This document shows, piece after piece, positions 34,365 through 45,334 of a stretch of 64,000 nt of DNA. The translations under genes were made by a program, and so were the position numbers. Where the stretch lies: NCBI RefSeq assembly GCF_001485415.1, contig NZ_BCMQ01000002.1, positions 237,099 through 301,098 of the forward strand, read 5' to 3'. The first letter of the stretch is position 1. Each line of letters starts with the position of its first letter. The DNA comes from Myroides odoratimimus. GTDB taxonomy: Bacteria; Bacteroidota; Bacteroidia; Flavobacteriales; Flavobacteriaceae. The notes below the pieces were generated by a model that saw nothing but the letters and a program-made list of their open reading frames with translations, did no database searches and was not told where the DNA came from.

Positions 34365-36008
34365 ATGAACCAAAAGAATATATTAAAAGGAATATCTCTT
34401 GTATTAGGCTTTATGGCCTTACAAGCTTGTGAGAGTGATTTTACAGAAACGGGAAGCGATATAATAGGAGGAGGAAACTTCGATATCGAATCGTATAACG
34501 TAAAGGATATAAAAGCTTATAATCAAGCTTATGGAGCAGTAGATGGAAGTAGATTAGGAGAAGTCCCTTTTGGGTATCTAGACAATGGATTATTTGGTGC
34601 TACTAGTAACGATTTAGTTGTACAACTAGCTAATTCAACATCAGTTGTTGGAGATATTGGAGATAATGTAAAGGTAGACTCTGTATATGTGTATGTGCCT
34701 TACTTTTCTCAATTTGACAAAGTAGATAATAAAGTTAATTACTATAAACTTAAAAATGTATATGGTGAAGGTTCTATAGATTTAAAAGTTTATCAGAATA
34801 ACTATCACTTGATGGATGTAGACTTAACAGATGGTTCTGCATCTAAATACTATACTGACCAAACAGGTGCTTTAATCGATAAAAATAAGATTAATACACA
34901 GTTAAATACTTCGGGACAGTCGTCTCAGAATTCTAATTTTACTTTTACAAATAGAGAAATCGTTATCTATAAAACAGATAAGGACGGTAATCCTATTAAA
35001 GATCCAAATACAGGAGATAATCAGATTAAAGAACGCCTTATCCCTGGAATGTGGTTAGATTTGAATAAGAACTACTTCGAGAAATTTATTAATGATAATA
35101 AAGCGAAGTTGTCAGAGGCTAACGGATTCAGTGATTTGTTTAAGGGATTATACCTAAAAACAGAAGGAAACGGAAGTAAAGGAACTACTGGATTATTAGA
35201 TATTGCTAAGGGTAAAATCGTAGTTATATTCCATGTTGATAAAAAGACAAAAGGAGAAGATGGTAAGGAAGTGATTACACGCGAAAGAAAAGAAATCACT
35301 CTTAGCTTAAGTGGTAATACGGTAGGAACTAAGAAATTTAGTGTGAATATGTTTAATACACTTCTAGACGGAACTTACCAATCAGAGGTGGCTAATGCGA
35401 ATAAAGTGCAAGGTGATGAAAGCCTTTACATAAAAGGTGGACAAGGTAGCTTAGCAGTTATCGATCTTCTAAAGTCTAATAACCTTGAAGAGTTAAAAGC
35501 ACTTAAGAAAGAGGACGTATTGCTGAACGAAGCTTACTTAACGATCTATGTGGACAAGGAGCGTATGCAAGGGCAACCTATCCCTGAGCGTCTGTTCTTA
35601 TACGATTATGACAACAGTATTGCGTTGTCAGACTTTGCTAATGATGCGGTGAGTACATCTCAGTATATCAAACAAGGATATAACGGTATCTTCGTAAAAG
35701 AAGATAAAGAGAATAAAAAAGAAGGGTATTATTATAAGTTTAAAATCACTGACCACATAAGAGGTCTTCTGAAAAGTAAGAATGACGTGAGCCCTAAATT
35801 AGCCTTGACTGTTGCGAATAACTTTGCAGTAGGAGGGTATGTTAATCAGAAATTGAAAAACGAAATAAACAACGAACCTACTAACGTGAATGTTGTTCCA
35901 GCTTATGCTGTTAGCTGCCCAATCGGAGTTGTACTTCATGGAGCGAATACTACGCTGGACAATAAGAAGATGAAGTTAGAGATTTTTTATACTAAAGCTA
36001 AAAAGTAA
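34365..36008 (+). CDS. DUF4270 lipoprotein
   Basis: A 547-residue lipoprotein with lipobox LQAC (Cys22) after a short signal peptide. The GSDIIGG motif soon after the Cys and the long, beta-rich mature part with repeated VDSVYVYVPY-type strands are typical of DUF4270, a Bacteroidota family of surface or periplasmic lipoproteins of unknown function. It starts 51 bases after the GT5-like gene and ends 6 bases before glmS, so it is part of that operon. The conserved proximity to glmS hints at an envelope-related role, but none is proven. Confidence 0.88.
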   Translation: MNQKNILKGISLVLGFMALQACESDFTETGSDIIGGGNFDIESYNVKDIKAYNQAYGAVDGSRLGEVPFGYLDNGLFGATSNDLVVQLANSTSVVGDIGDNVKVDSVYVYVPYFSQFDKVDNKVNYYKLKNVYGEGSIDLKVYQNNYHLMDVDLTDGSASKYYTDQTGALIDKNKINTQLNTSGQSSQNSNFTFTNREIVIYKTDKDGNPIKDPNTGDNQIKERLIPGMWLDLNKNYFEKFINDNKAKLSEANGFSDLFKGLYLKTEGNGSKGTTGLLDIAKGKIVVIFHVDKKTKGEDGKEVITRERKEITLSLSGNTVGTKKFSVNMFNTLLDGTYQSEVANANKVQGDESLYIKGGQGSLAVIDLLKSNNLEELKALKKEDVLLNEAYLTIYVDKERMQGQPIPERLFLYDYDNSIALSDFANDAVSTSQYIKQGYNGIFVKEDKENKKEGYYYKFKITDHIRGLLKSKNDVSPKLALTVANNFAVGGYVNQKLKNEINNEPTNVNVVPAYAVSCPIGVVLHGANTTLDNKKMKLEIFYTKAKK

Positions 36009-36014
36009 ACAAGT

Positions 36015-37859
36015 ATGTGTGGAATTGTTGGATATATAGGTCATCGCGATGCGTTCCCTGTTATTATTAAAGGTTTAACAAGATTAGAGTACAGAGGATA
36101 TGACTCTGCTGGTCTTGCTATATTCGATGGAGAGACAATCAATCTTTGTAAAACAAAAGGTAAAGTTGTTGATTTAGAAGAAAAAAGTACAGATGCAATA
36201 AAAAAAGGAACAGTAGGTATAGGGCATACTAGATGGGCTACACATGGTGTTCCAAATGATGTGAACTCACACCCTCACTTTTCTAATTCGGGTGAATTAG
36301 TTTTAATTCACAACGGTATTATAGAGAACTATGATTCTCTTAAGCAAGAATTAATTAAAAGAGGTTATACATTTAAGTCTGAAACAGATACTGAGGTATT
36401 AATTAACTTAATCGAGGATGTACAAAAAACTCAAGGTGTTAAGTTAGGAAAAGCTGTTCAGATCGCTTTAAATCAAGTAGTGGGAGCGTATGCTATCGCT
36501 GTAATGGATATCAAAAAACCAGACGAAATAATAGCTGCTAGACTTGGTAGTCCATTAGCTATCGGAATCGGTGAGAATGAGTACTTCATTACATCTGATG
36601 CATCACCTTTTATCGAGTATACTAATAATGCTATTTATTTAGAAGATGAAGAAATGGCTATTATTAGACTGCACAAACCATTGCGCATTCGCAAGATTAA
36701 AGATGACTCATTAGTTACACACTACGTTCAAGAGTTACAATTAAACTTAGAGCAGATCGAGAAGAATGGTTACGACCATTTTATGCTAAAAGAGATATAC
36801 GAGCAACCAGAGGTAATTAAAGATACTTTTAGAGGTCGTTTATTAGCTGATCAAGGTTTGATCAGAATGGCAGGTATCGAAGATAATATCGATAAATTCT
36901 TAAATGCGAAGAGAATTATTATCGCTGCTTGTGGTACATCTTGGCATGCTGCTTTAGTAGCTGAGTATGTAATCGAAGAGTTTGCAAGAATACCAGTAGA
37001 AGTAGAGTATGCTTCTGAATTTAGATATAGAAACCCAATTATTGACTCTAGTGATGTTCTGATTGCTATTTCTCAATCTGGAGAGACAGCAGATACTCTT
37101 GCCGCTATTAAATTAGCGAAAGAAAAAGGAGCATTCGTATTCGGAGTTTGTAATGTGGTAGGATCTTCTATTTCTAGAGAGACACATGCTGGAGCTTATA
37201 CACATGCTGGACCTGAGATTGGTGTTGCTTCTACAAAAGCATTTACAACTCAGATTACAGTATTGACTTTAATTGCTCTTCGTTTAGCAAAAGCAAAAGG
37301 AACTTTACCTAATTCTGAATATTTAAAATATTTACATGAATTAGAGCTAGTGCCTGAGCGCGTAGAGGAAGCGTTAACTCAAAATGAAGAAATATTAAAA
37401 ATCTCTCAGGTTTATAAAGACTCAACTAACTGCTTATACTTAGGTAGAGGATATAACTATCCTGTGGCATTAGAAGGGGCGTTAAAACTGAAAGAAATCT
37501 CTTATATACATGCAGAAGGATATCCTGCTGCTGAGATGAAACACGGTCCAATCGCTTTAATTGACGAGCATATGCCAGTTATTGTAATTGCACCTAATCA
37601 AGATCACTATGATAAAGTAGTGAGTAATATCCAAGAGATTAAAGCAAGAAATGGAAAAATCATTGCTGTGGTAACAAAAGGAGATAAGCAAGTAAGAGAA
37701 CTAGCTGATCACGTTATCGAAGTACCTGGTATTTCTGAGGCTTTAACTCCAATATTAACGACAATTCCATTACAACTGTTATCTTATCACATCGCTGTTT
37801 TAAGAGAGTGTAATGTTGACCAACCGAGAAACTTGGCTAAGTCAGTGACGGTTGAATGA
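36015..37859 (+). CDS. glmS: Glutamine-fructose-6-phosphate aminotransferase GlmS
   Basis: A 614-residue GlmS. The mature N-terminus is Cys2 (CGIVGYIGHRDA), the nucleophile of the glutaminase domain (about 1-240, with GHTRWATHG and NGIIENY). Two SIS domains follow (about 290-430 and 460-600; CGTSWHAAL, SQSGETADTLAA, ASTKAFTTQ), ending in DQPRNLAKSVTVE. It makes glucosamine-6-phosphate for peptidoglycan and other amino sugars. It lies 6 bases after the DUF4270 gene and closes the operon with a terminator. No glmS ribozyme is present in the short gap. Confidence 0.98.
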   Translation: MCGIVGYIGHRDAFPVIIKGLTRLEYRGYDSAGLAIFDGETINLCKTKGKVVDLEEKSTDAIKKGTVGIGHTRWATHGVPNDVNSHPHFSNSGELVLIHNGIIENYDSLKQELIKRGYTFKSETDTEVLINLIEDVQKTQGVKLGKAVQIALNQVVGAYAIAVMDIKKPDEIIAARLGSPLAIGIGENEYFITSDASPFIEYTNNAIYLEDEEMAIIRLHKPLRIRKIKDDSLVTHYVQELQLNLEQIEKNGYDHFMLKEIYEQPEVIKDTFRGRLLADQGLIRMAGIEDNIDKFLNAKRIIIAACGTSWHAALVAEYVIEEFARIPVEVEYASEFRYRNPIIDSSDVLIAISQSGETADTLAAIKLAKEKGAFVFGVCNVVGSSISRETHAGAYTHAGPEIGVASTKAFTTQITVLTLIALRLAKAKGTLPNSEYLKYLHELELVPERVEEALTQNEEILKISQVYKDSTNCLYLGRGYNYPVALEGALKLKEISYIHAEGYPAAEMKHGPIALIDEHMPVIVIAPNQDHYDKVVSNIQEIKARNGKIIAVVTKGDKQVRELADHVIEVPGISEALTPILTTIPLQLLSYHIAVLRECNVDQPRNLAKSVTVE

Positions 37860-37869
37860 TAGTAGAAAA

Positions 37870-37899
37870 GTGAGTCTTTTTAAGGCTCGCTTTTTTTTT
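37870..37899 (+). terminator. Terminator of the glmS operon
   Basis: GTGAGTC / GGCTCGC stem (two G-T pairs), 7-base loop, then T9. Confidence 0.8.
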
Positions 37900-37943
37900 A
37901 TTTAAAATAAAATTTCAAAGTTTTAATATTCAGAGAAAAAAAC

Positions 37944-37951
37944 TATCTTTG
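37944..37951 (+). promoter_or_regulatory. -7 box of the atpDC operon
   Basis: TATCTTTG fits TAnnTTTG; about 60 bases before the atpD start. Confidence 0.55.
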
Positions 37952-38009
37952 CACTCTGAAAAAGTAGAATTTTTCGATAAACGTAAATAGCTGTTAAATA
38001 AATACATAA

Positions 38010-39524
<1,515 letters not shown>

Positions 39525-39550
39525 TCTAATTAATATTTAAAGAGATCGAC

Positions 39551-39832
39551 ATGAGATTAGAAATTGTATCACCTGAGGCTACTTTATTTTCTGGAGAAGT
39601 TACTTCAGTTTCAGTTCCAGGAGCAAATGGAGAGTTTCAGATGTTAAATAATCACGCTCCTATTGTTTCTATCCTAACAAAAGGAAGTGTAAAGTTCACA
39701 GGGCAAAACATTTCTATTGCACCAGAGTTTAGTTCTAAATTCGAGAAAGTAAGTAATGATACTTATCATTTACCTATCAGTCTTGGAACTATCGAATTAA
39801 GCGATAATAAGATTATTATATTAGCTAACTAA
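39551..39832 (+). CDS. atpC: ATP synthase F1 subunit epsilon (short form)
   Basis: A 93-residue epsilon subunit consisting only of the N-terminal beta-sandwich (MRLEIVSPEATLFSGEVTSV, GEFQMLNNHAPIVSIL). The C-terminal helix-turn-helix that inhibits ATP hydrolysis in the usual 130-140-residue epsilon is absent. The gene ends cleanly before a terminator, and short epsilon subunits are common in this group, so this is not a truncation artefact. It couples F1 to the c-ring in the rotor. It follows atpD by 26 bases. Confidence 0.93.
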   Translation: MRLEIVSPEATLFSGEVTSVSVPGANGEFQMLNNHAPIVSILTKGSVKFTGQNISIAPEFSSKFEKVSNDTYHLPISLGTIELSDNKIIILAN

Positions 39833-39852
39833 TTAGCTGATTAGAAATAAAA

Positions 39853-39883
39853 AAAGACCTACTCAATGAGTAGGTCTTTTTTT
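39853..39883. terminator. Bidirectional terminator between atpC and the convergent gene
   Basis: GACCTACTCA / TGAGTAGGTC stem flanked by A-runs on the left and T7 on the right. Confidence 0.92.
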
Positions 39884-39893
39884 GTTCTATATA

Positions 39894-40454
39894 TTAGAAG
39901 GTATAGCCGATACTTAATCTTAGTGCTAAACCTGTTTCTTTTTCAGTTGGTCTATGATCATAATGTATTCTATAGAAATCAATACCGATACCAGCTTCGT
40001 AAGAAAAATTAGATTGACCTATATTTCGTCTTATATTCCACATAGGAGATAGATGAGATGATTTTTCTACCTTAATGTTGTCTTTTGAATCCGTACTTGT
40101 AAGTGCATCTGGCATATAATCAAAGCCTAAAGAAAGAAAGTTAGCTGAATTATTCTTTGTGTTTTTACCTTTTCGAACTCTTTTATTAAAGTTATAGTAA
40201 TATCTAGATTCTACTCCTAAGGACAAAGAAGCGATGTAATCTACATAATCAGAGTTACCGAAAAAGCCTACGTTGTATTGTACTTTCCCTAGTACAGTTA
40301 ACTGATCTACTATTGGGTATTCATAGTTAACTCCAACTCCAAGTAGGTGTATTCCTGCTTCAAAGCGTTTCTCTAGTTTTTGTTCTTGTGCATGCACAGC
40401 ATTAAAGCTTAAGGTTAGTGTAGCTATTAAAGCTGTGTAAATTAGTTTTCTCAT
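39894..40454 (-). CDS. Predicted outer-membrane beta-barrel protein
   Basis: A 186-residue protein with a signal peptide (cleavage after VHAQ, about 23). The mature part has alternating strands (GVNYEYPIVDQLTVLGKVQYNVGF, SLGVESRYYYNF) and ends in LRLSIGYTF with a C-terminal Phe, as in small 8-strand barrels. I cannot name a family. It is a single gene, convergent with atpC and sharing its terminator. The loop around RKGKNTKNNSA is basic and probably external. Confidence 0.75.
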   Translation of the reverse strand: MRKLIYTALIATLTLSFNAVHAQEQKLEKRFEAGIHLLGVGVNYEYPIVDQLTVLGKVQYNVGFFGNSDYVDYIASLSLGVESRYYYNFNKRVRKGKNTKNNSANFLSLGFDYMPDALTSTDSKDNIKVEKSSHLSPMWNIRRNIGQSNFSYEAGIGIDFYRIHYDHRPTEKETGLALRLSIGYTF

Positions 40455-40598
40455 GTGTTAATAGTGTGTTTTATTGTAGTAAATATAAATGTTATTATAG
40501 AATATAATTTATTTCTTGTGGAGTAATTAGTTTTTATCAAGTTATTATTGTCTAATGATAACATCGTATCTTCGTAAGAAGATTTTAAATAGAAAGTA

Positions 40599-41969
40599 AT
40601 GGCAAAGGTAAAGACGGCTTTTTTCTGTCAGAGTTGTGGTACACAATACGCTAAATGGCAGGGACAATGTAATGCTTGTAAAGAGTGGAATACACTTGTA
40701 GAAGAGGTAATCCAAAAAGAAGAAAAGACAGCGTGGAAAGCAGTAAGTAGTTCTCCTAATACCATGAAGAAGGTAGCGAAGCCTCTAAAGGTACGAGAGA
40801 TAGACAGTACAGAGGAGATACGTATGAATACTATGGATGGTGAGCTTAATCGTGTTTTAGGAGGTGGACTGGTACCTGGCTCTATGGTGCTTTTAGGTGG
40901 TGAGCCTGGGATAGGAAAAAGTACATTATTATTACAGATATCTCTGCGTTTGCCTTTTAAGACTCTCTATGTATCAGGAGAGGAAAGTCAGAAACAGATA
41001 AAGATGAGGGCAGAGCGTATTAACCCTGCTAATGATAACTGTTATATCCTTACAGAGACCAATACACAGAACATCTTTCGTCAAATAGAGGAGATACAGC
41101 CTGATGTATTAATCATTGACTCTATTCAAACTTTGCATACAGAATATATTGAATCTTCTGCAGGGACTGTTTCTCAGATTAAAGAGTGTACAGCTGAGCT
41201 AACTAAATTCGCTAAAGAAACTGGAACTCCAGTATTGATTATTGGACATATAACAAAGGATGGAAGTATAGCAGGACCTAAAATGTTAGAACACATGGTG
41301 GATACTGTATTACAGTTTGAAGGTGATAGAAATCACGTATATCGAATACTAAGAGCGAATAAGAACCGTTTTGGTTCTACAGCAGAGCTTGGTATTTATG
41401 AGATGCAAGGAAGTGGTCTTAGAGAGGTGTCTAATCCTTCTGAAATATTAATATCACATAAAGAAGAAGAATTATCAGGAACAGCCATCGCTGCTACTTT
41501 AGAAGGGATGCGCCCACTGATGGTAGAGGTACAAGCCCTTGTGAGTACAGCTGTATATGGTACTCCACAACGTAGTGCAACAGGATATAACCTGAAACGA
41601 CTGAATATGATCTTAGCTGTATTAGAAAAAAGAGCTGGATTTAGATTAGGACAAAAAGACGTATTCTTAAATATCACAGGAGGTATTACAGTAGATGATC
41701 CTGCCATTGACTTAGGGGTGGTTGCTGCTATTCTATCTTCAGATCAAGATATGTCTATTGGCAAAGACTTTACATTCGCTGGAGAGGTAGGGCTATCTGG
41801 TGAGATTAGACCTGTAAATAGAGTAGACCAACGTATACAAGAAGCAGAGAAGCTTGGTTTCTCTACTATTTTTGTTTCAAAATATAATAAGATTAGTCAT
41901 ACTGGTAGAGGAATTAAGGTTGTTCTAGTGACTAAGATTGAAGATGTAGTAGAATACCTCTTCGGATAA
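40599..41969 (+). CDS. radA: DNA repair protein RadA
   Basis: A 456-residue RadA (Sms). It has the N-terminal four-cysteine zinc finger (Cys10, Cys13, Cys24, Cys27), a RecA-like ATPase with Walker A GGEPGIGKSTLL and the RadA-specific KNRFG motif (RANKNRFGS), and a C-terminal Lon-protease-like domain (ITGGITVDDPAIDLGVVAAIL) without the Lon catalytic dyad. RadA drives branch migration during recombination and repair. The DUF4139 gene follows after a few bases on the same strand. Confidence 0.97.
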   Translation: MAKVKTAFFCQSCGTQYAKWQGQCNACKEWNTLVEEVIQKEEKTAWKAVSSSPNTMKKVAKPLKVREIDSTEEIRMNTMDGELNRVLGGGLVPGSMVLLGGEPGIGKSTLLLQISLRLPFKTLYVSGEESQKQIKMRAERINPANDNCYILTETNTQNIFRQIEEIQPDVLIIDSIQTLHTEYIESSAGTVSQIKECTAELTKFAKETGTPVLIIGHITKDGSIAGPKMLEHMVDTVLQFEGDRNHVYRILRANKNRFGSTAELGIYEMQGSGLREVSNPSEILISHKEEELSGTAIAATLEGMRPLMVEVQALVSTAVYGTPQRSATGYNLKRLNMILAVLEKRAGFRLGQKDVFLNITGGITVDDPAIDLGVVAAILSSDQDMSIGKDFTFAGEVGLSGEIRPVNRVDQRIQEAEKLGFSTIFVSKYNKISHTGRGIKVVLVTKIEDVVEYLFG

Positions 41970-41976
41970 CTTAAAA

Positions 41977-43626
41977 TTGAATACTATGAAAAAGAATCTA
42001 ACGATTGTTACATTAGCTTTGACTACGGTTATGACATGGGCACAGAAGCCTGTGTTTACACCTGCTAAGCTAGAGAGCGCCCGAGTGTACTTTAACAGTG
42101 CTGAATTAACGCATAAGGCCAAATTGAAGTTGCCTAAGGGAACTTCAGAGGTAGTGATTACCAATGTAGCTGATTATCTAAACGAACCTACTATACAGAT
42201 CGGATCTATATCTGAGGTGACAGTCATGGCTATACAGTATAGTAATCGATATGTAGAAGAATATGATAGTCCAGTAGATTCTCCATTGTTGAAGCCTGTA
42301 AGAGATAGTATTAAATTAGTTCAAACTGAATTAAAGAAGGTGAATAATGCTATTGATGTAGAAAGTAGAACAATTGCTTTATTAGACTCTAATCAGAAAG
42401 TAGGTGGAGAACAAGGAACAACTACTGCAGAAGTGATGAAGATGGTAGACTATTATAAAACAAAGAGACTACAGCTGAGTACAGAGTTAGATAAGTTAAA
42501 CGAGAAGAAGGATGACCTTAATACTCGACTAACCAATTTACAAGATAAGCTTGCTTTTAATGAAGGCAAAAGTGAGAAATCTAGCAAGGGTAAGCTGATT
42601 ATACAAGTAATGAATGACAGAGAAGGTGAAGTGCCTTTTCAGATTAAGTATTTAACGAATGCTGCGTCATGGAAGCCTTTTTATGACCTAAGAGTAGAGA
42701 AGATTAACTCTCCTGTAAAAGTAGTTTATAAAGCGGATGTGAAACAGAGTTCTGGTATTGACTGGAGAGGTGTGAATCTTAGCTTGACAAGTGGTGTAGC
42801 GAATCAGAGTAATGTTATTCCTACTTGGAGCACGTGGTTCCTTGATTATAATACCTATCTAACGACTGCAGGATATAATAGAAATGCAAATAAGAAATTA
42901 AATGTAATGGCAGATATGTCTGCTAAGATGAGTTATGAAGCTGAATCGTCTTCTATGCTAAATGACGCTGTTGTATATGAAGAGAGTACAATGAGTAACT
43001 TTACTCAAGTAAACGAATCACAGTTAAACGTATCATTTGATATAAATATTCCGTACACGGTGATGTCTAATAATAAGTCACATAGTGTTACACTTAACGA
43101 CTTTGCTATTCCTGCGGAGTATAAATATTATGTAGCTCCTAAGCTTGACCTAAATGCTTATTTAGTAGCAACGATTAAGGACTATGGTAATTATAACTTA
43201 TTAGCAGGAGAGGCAAACGTAATCTTTGATGGAGTATATGTTGGTAAGACAATGTTGAACCCTGCAAACACTGAAGAGGAGATGAAACTAAATATGGGTA
43301 AAGATCCTAAAGTAGCAGTTACTCGTATTTTATTAAAAGATAAATCAGGTACTAAGATGTTATCTTCTAAAAAGTCTCAAAACTTCGTATACGATATTAC
43401 AATCCGCAACAACAAAGCTGAGCAGATAGATATACAAGTAGAAGACCAGTATCCTATTAGTTCTAATAAAGATATAGAAGTAGAATTAACAGAGACTTCA
43501 TCAGGAAAGCTTAATGAAGAGAAAGGGCTTGTGAAGTGGGACCTTAGACTGAAAGGAAATGATAGTAAATCACTTCGCTTTGGATACCAAGTGAGATATG
43601 ATAAGAATCAAAATTTAAACTTATAA
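41977..43626 (+). CDS. DUF4139 (MuiA-like) secreted protein
   Basis: A 549-residue protein with a signal peptide (MKKNLTIVTLALTTVMTWAQ; the ATG at 41986 may be the true start). The N-terminal segment matches DUF4140 (ARVYFNSAELTHKAKLKLPKG), followed by a coiled-coil stretch (about 95-200) and the DUF4139 domain (NAASWKPFYDLRV, SSGIDWRGVNLSLTSG, ITIRNNKAEQIDIQVEDQYPI). Relatives are annotated as mucoidy-inhibitor MuiA family; the biochemical role is unknown. It follows radA by 7 bases and is closed by a terminator at 43650. Confidence 0.88.
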   Translation: MNTMKKNLTIVTLALTTVMTWAQKPVFTPAKLESARVYFNSAELTHKAKLKLPKGTSEVVITNVADYLNEPTIQIGSISEVTVMAIQYSNRYVEEYDSPVDSPLLKPVRDSIKLVQTELKKVNNAIDVESRTIALLDSNQKVGGEQGTTTAEVMKMVDYYKTKRLQLSTELDKLNEKKDDLNTRLTNLQDKLAFNEGKSEKSSKGKLIIQVMNDREGEVPFQIKYLTNAASWKPFYDLRVEKINSPVKVVYKADVKQSSGIDWRGVNLSLTSGVANQSNVIPTWSTWFLDYNTYLTTAGYNRNANKKLNVMADMSAKMSYEAESSSMLNDAVVYEESTMSNFTQVNESQLNVSFDINIPYTVMSNNKSHSVTLNDFAIPAEYKYYVAPKLDLNAYLVATIKDYGNYNLLAGEANVIFDGVYVGKTMLNPANTEEEMKLNMGKDPKVAVTRILLKDKSGTKMLSSKKSQNFVYDITIRNNKAEQIDIQVEDQYPISSNKDIEVELTETSSGKLNEEKGLVKWDLRLKGNDSKSLRFGYQVRYDKNQNLNL

Positions 43627-43649
43627 GATTATAGCAAGTGAATAAAAAA

Positions 43650-43685
43650 GCAGGAGTGATAGAATATATCACTCCTGCTTTTTTT
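43650..43685 (+). terminator. Terminator of the radA-DUF4139 unit
   Basis: Perfect 12-bp stem GCAGGAGTGATA / TATCACTCCTGC, loop GAATA, T7. Confidence 0.93.
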
Positions 43686-43696
43686 ATAAGGCTATT

Positions 43697-44116
43697 CTAA
43701 TGCCTATATCTCAGTGAACGGTCTTTAGCTGTCCATATATCTTCTAAATAATCTATCGTCAGAACAGTGTCTTTTTTGATAATCTCTAGTCTTGTAGAAT
43801 TTTGTTTAGTGATTAGTGTATCTCCTATCTCTATTACCTTATAGAGGTATTCTCTCTCATAGAATCGCATATCATTGTCTAGTATGTAATAAGATCCTGC
43901 TCTAGATCCTTTATTAGCTTCTTGACTGATGACAACAGCCTTAAACTCTTTAAGTGTATTTTCTTTTAGTTGTCTATCATTCTCTGTGTAGGCATTTTCT
44001 CCTCCGCATTTATAAGCGACTAAGACGATAAGACATAATACAGCTAGCATAGGTATAAATGGGTTTATACTTATGTTTTCGAAGTCAAGTCCATCTTTAA
44101 ACCAATTGTTTTTCAT
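43697..44116 (-). CDS. Membrane-anchored protein of unknown function, paralogue A
   Basis: A 139-residue protein with a single membrane helix near residues 20-38 (IPMLAVLCLIVLVAYKC) and a C-terminal, probably periplasmic, domain. It is clearly related to the next gene upstream: both have ENxYTxNDxxLxEN, YYxLDNxMxFY, IGDTLITKQNSTRLEI-like and DTxxxIDYxxDIW motifs in the same order. I do not recognise the family. The pair forms a tandem duplication transcribed leftward, with 28 bases between the genes. No catalytic motif is visible. Confidence 0.75.
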   Translation of the reverse strand: MKNNWFKDGLDFENISINPFIPMLAVLCLIVLVAYKCGGENAYTENDRQLKENTLKEFKAVVISQEANKGSRAGSYYILDNDMRFYEREYLYKVIEIGDTLITKQNSTRLEIIKKDTVLTIDYLEDIWTAKDRSLRYRH

Positions 44117-44144
44117 AGTAGGGTATAGTAGTGCAGGTAAGCTG

Positions 44145-44576
44145 TTATTTATAAAAGTTAGATCCTCTAGGTAATCTTGCCCAAATATCCGTTTTATAGT
44201 CTATATAGATAATAGTATCTTGTTTTCTGATTTCTAATGTAGAAGAATCTTTCTTAGTGATCAGGTTATCCCCTACATCTATTAAGTTAAAGATAGGGTG
44301 ATATGTATAGAACTTCATATTGTTATCTAGCTGATAGTACTCCGTATTTTTATTATTTTTTTCAATGCCTTTATAGATTACAGAAGCATTAAACTCTCTC
44401 TTTAGGTTTTCTTCTAATTCTTTATCATTGAGAGTATACACATTTTCGTTGCTTTGGAAGTACATACCTACACCAAATATAGTCATTACTAGTAATGCCA
44501 ATAACATAGGATATTTAGGAGTTTCTCCTTCGTTGAATAAATAATCAAACATTAGTTTAGTTGCTTTTGATAACAT
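44145..44576 (-). CDS. Membrane-anchored protein of unknown function, paralogue B
   Basis: A 143-residue homologue of the protein encoded at 43697-44116. One membrane helix lies near residues 22-40 (YPMLLALLVMTIFGVGMYF), followed by ENVYTLNDKELEEN, YYQLDNNMKFY, DVGDNLITKKDSSTLEI and DTIIYIDYKTDIW. The ATG at 44552 (MFDYLF) would align better with paralogue A than the ATG at 44576. It is the first gene of the pair; the 147-base gap upstream separates it from the divergent DUF421 gene. Function unknown. Confidence 0.75.
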   Translation of the reverse strand: MLSKATKLMFDYLFNEGETPKYPMLLALLVMTIFGVGMYFQSNENVYTLNDKELEENLKREFNASVIYKGIEKNNKNTEYYQLDNNMKFYTYHPIFNLIDVGDNLITKKDSSTLEIRKQDTIIYIDYKTDIWARLPRGSNFYK

Positions 44577-44723
44577 CTAAGATAAGTGTTATTGTTGAAT
44601 AGAACTAATGAGATTGTCTTTGAGGTTGTCCTACTATTTTATGATATAGAAGGATGAGATAGTCTAGAAGTTGTGTTTTTTGTATTTAGCTTTTGTTTAA
44701 ATTTGAAGTAAAAGCAAGTATTT

Positions 44724-45230
44724 ATGGAGTATTTAGATATCGTATGGAGAAGTGTGGCTGTATATTTATTTATGATTATAGCGATGCGTGTGTTTGGCAA
44801 GAAACAGTTGTCTCAGTTAAACACATTTGACGTTGTTTTAATGCTCTTAATTAGCAATTCAGTACAGAATGCTATGGTTGGCCCTAATACGAGCTTAGAA
44901 GGAGGAATATTAGCTGCTTTTGTTTTGTTCTCTTTAAATTACGGAATGAAACGACTGATCGCTCACAACAAACTTGTCAATCGATTACTCCAACAAAAAC
45001 CTGAAGTCATTATCCAGCACGGTGTGGTTGATTTCGCTAAAGCTACACAGCTAAGCATTACCTCAGAAGAGTTGACTGAGGCTATGCATGAACATGGTGT
45101 AGAGTACTTCAAACAAGTGAAATTAGCAACATTAGAAATCAACGGAAGCATCAGTATTATCGCTAAAGATAATGAGGGGCAGTATAAAGAGACTTTTCAT
45201 AAGCGCAAGGAAAAACACCAAACAGTCTAA
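44724..45230 (+). CDS. DUF421 (YetF-like) membrane protein
   Basis: A 168-residue protein of the DUF421/YetF family: two to three N-terminal membrane helices (about 8-80) carrying MRVFGKKQLSQLNTFDVVLMLLISNSVQNAMVG, then the cytoplasmic DUF421 domain (KPEVIIQHGVVDF, the acidic TSEELTEAMHEHGV helix, and VKLATLEINGSISII). Function is unknown; YetF relatives have been implicated in spore and membrane traits in Bacillus. TAAATTTG at 44698-44705 is a possible -7 box close to the start. It is monocistronic; no convincing terminator was seen. Confidence 0.88.
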   Translation: MEYLDIVWRSVAVYLFMIIAMRVFGKKQLSQLNTFDVVLMLLISNSVQNAMVGPNTSLEGGILAAFVLFSLNYGMKRLIAHNKLVNRLLQQKPEVIIQHGVVDFAKATQLSITSEELTEAMHEHGVEYFKQVKLATLEINGSISIIAKDNEGQYKETFHKRKEKHQTV

Positions 45231-45334
45231 GCACTATAAATTAACATATCGCACCTAATGGTTACGGATTGTTAACCTGGTTTTAATTCTCTGATAATGC
45301 GAGAAGAGTTGTTTTGTGATAAAGTTTTTAAAGT

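Noticed and set aside
36009..36014. glmS ribozyme before glmS
   Set aside because: Only six bases separate glmS from the upstream gene, so there is no room for one.
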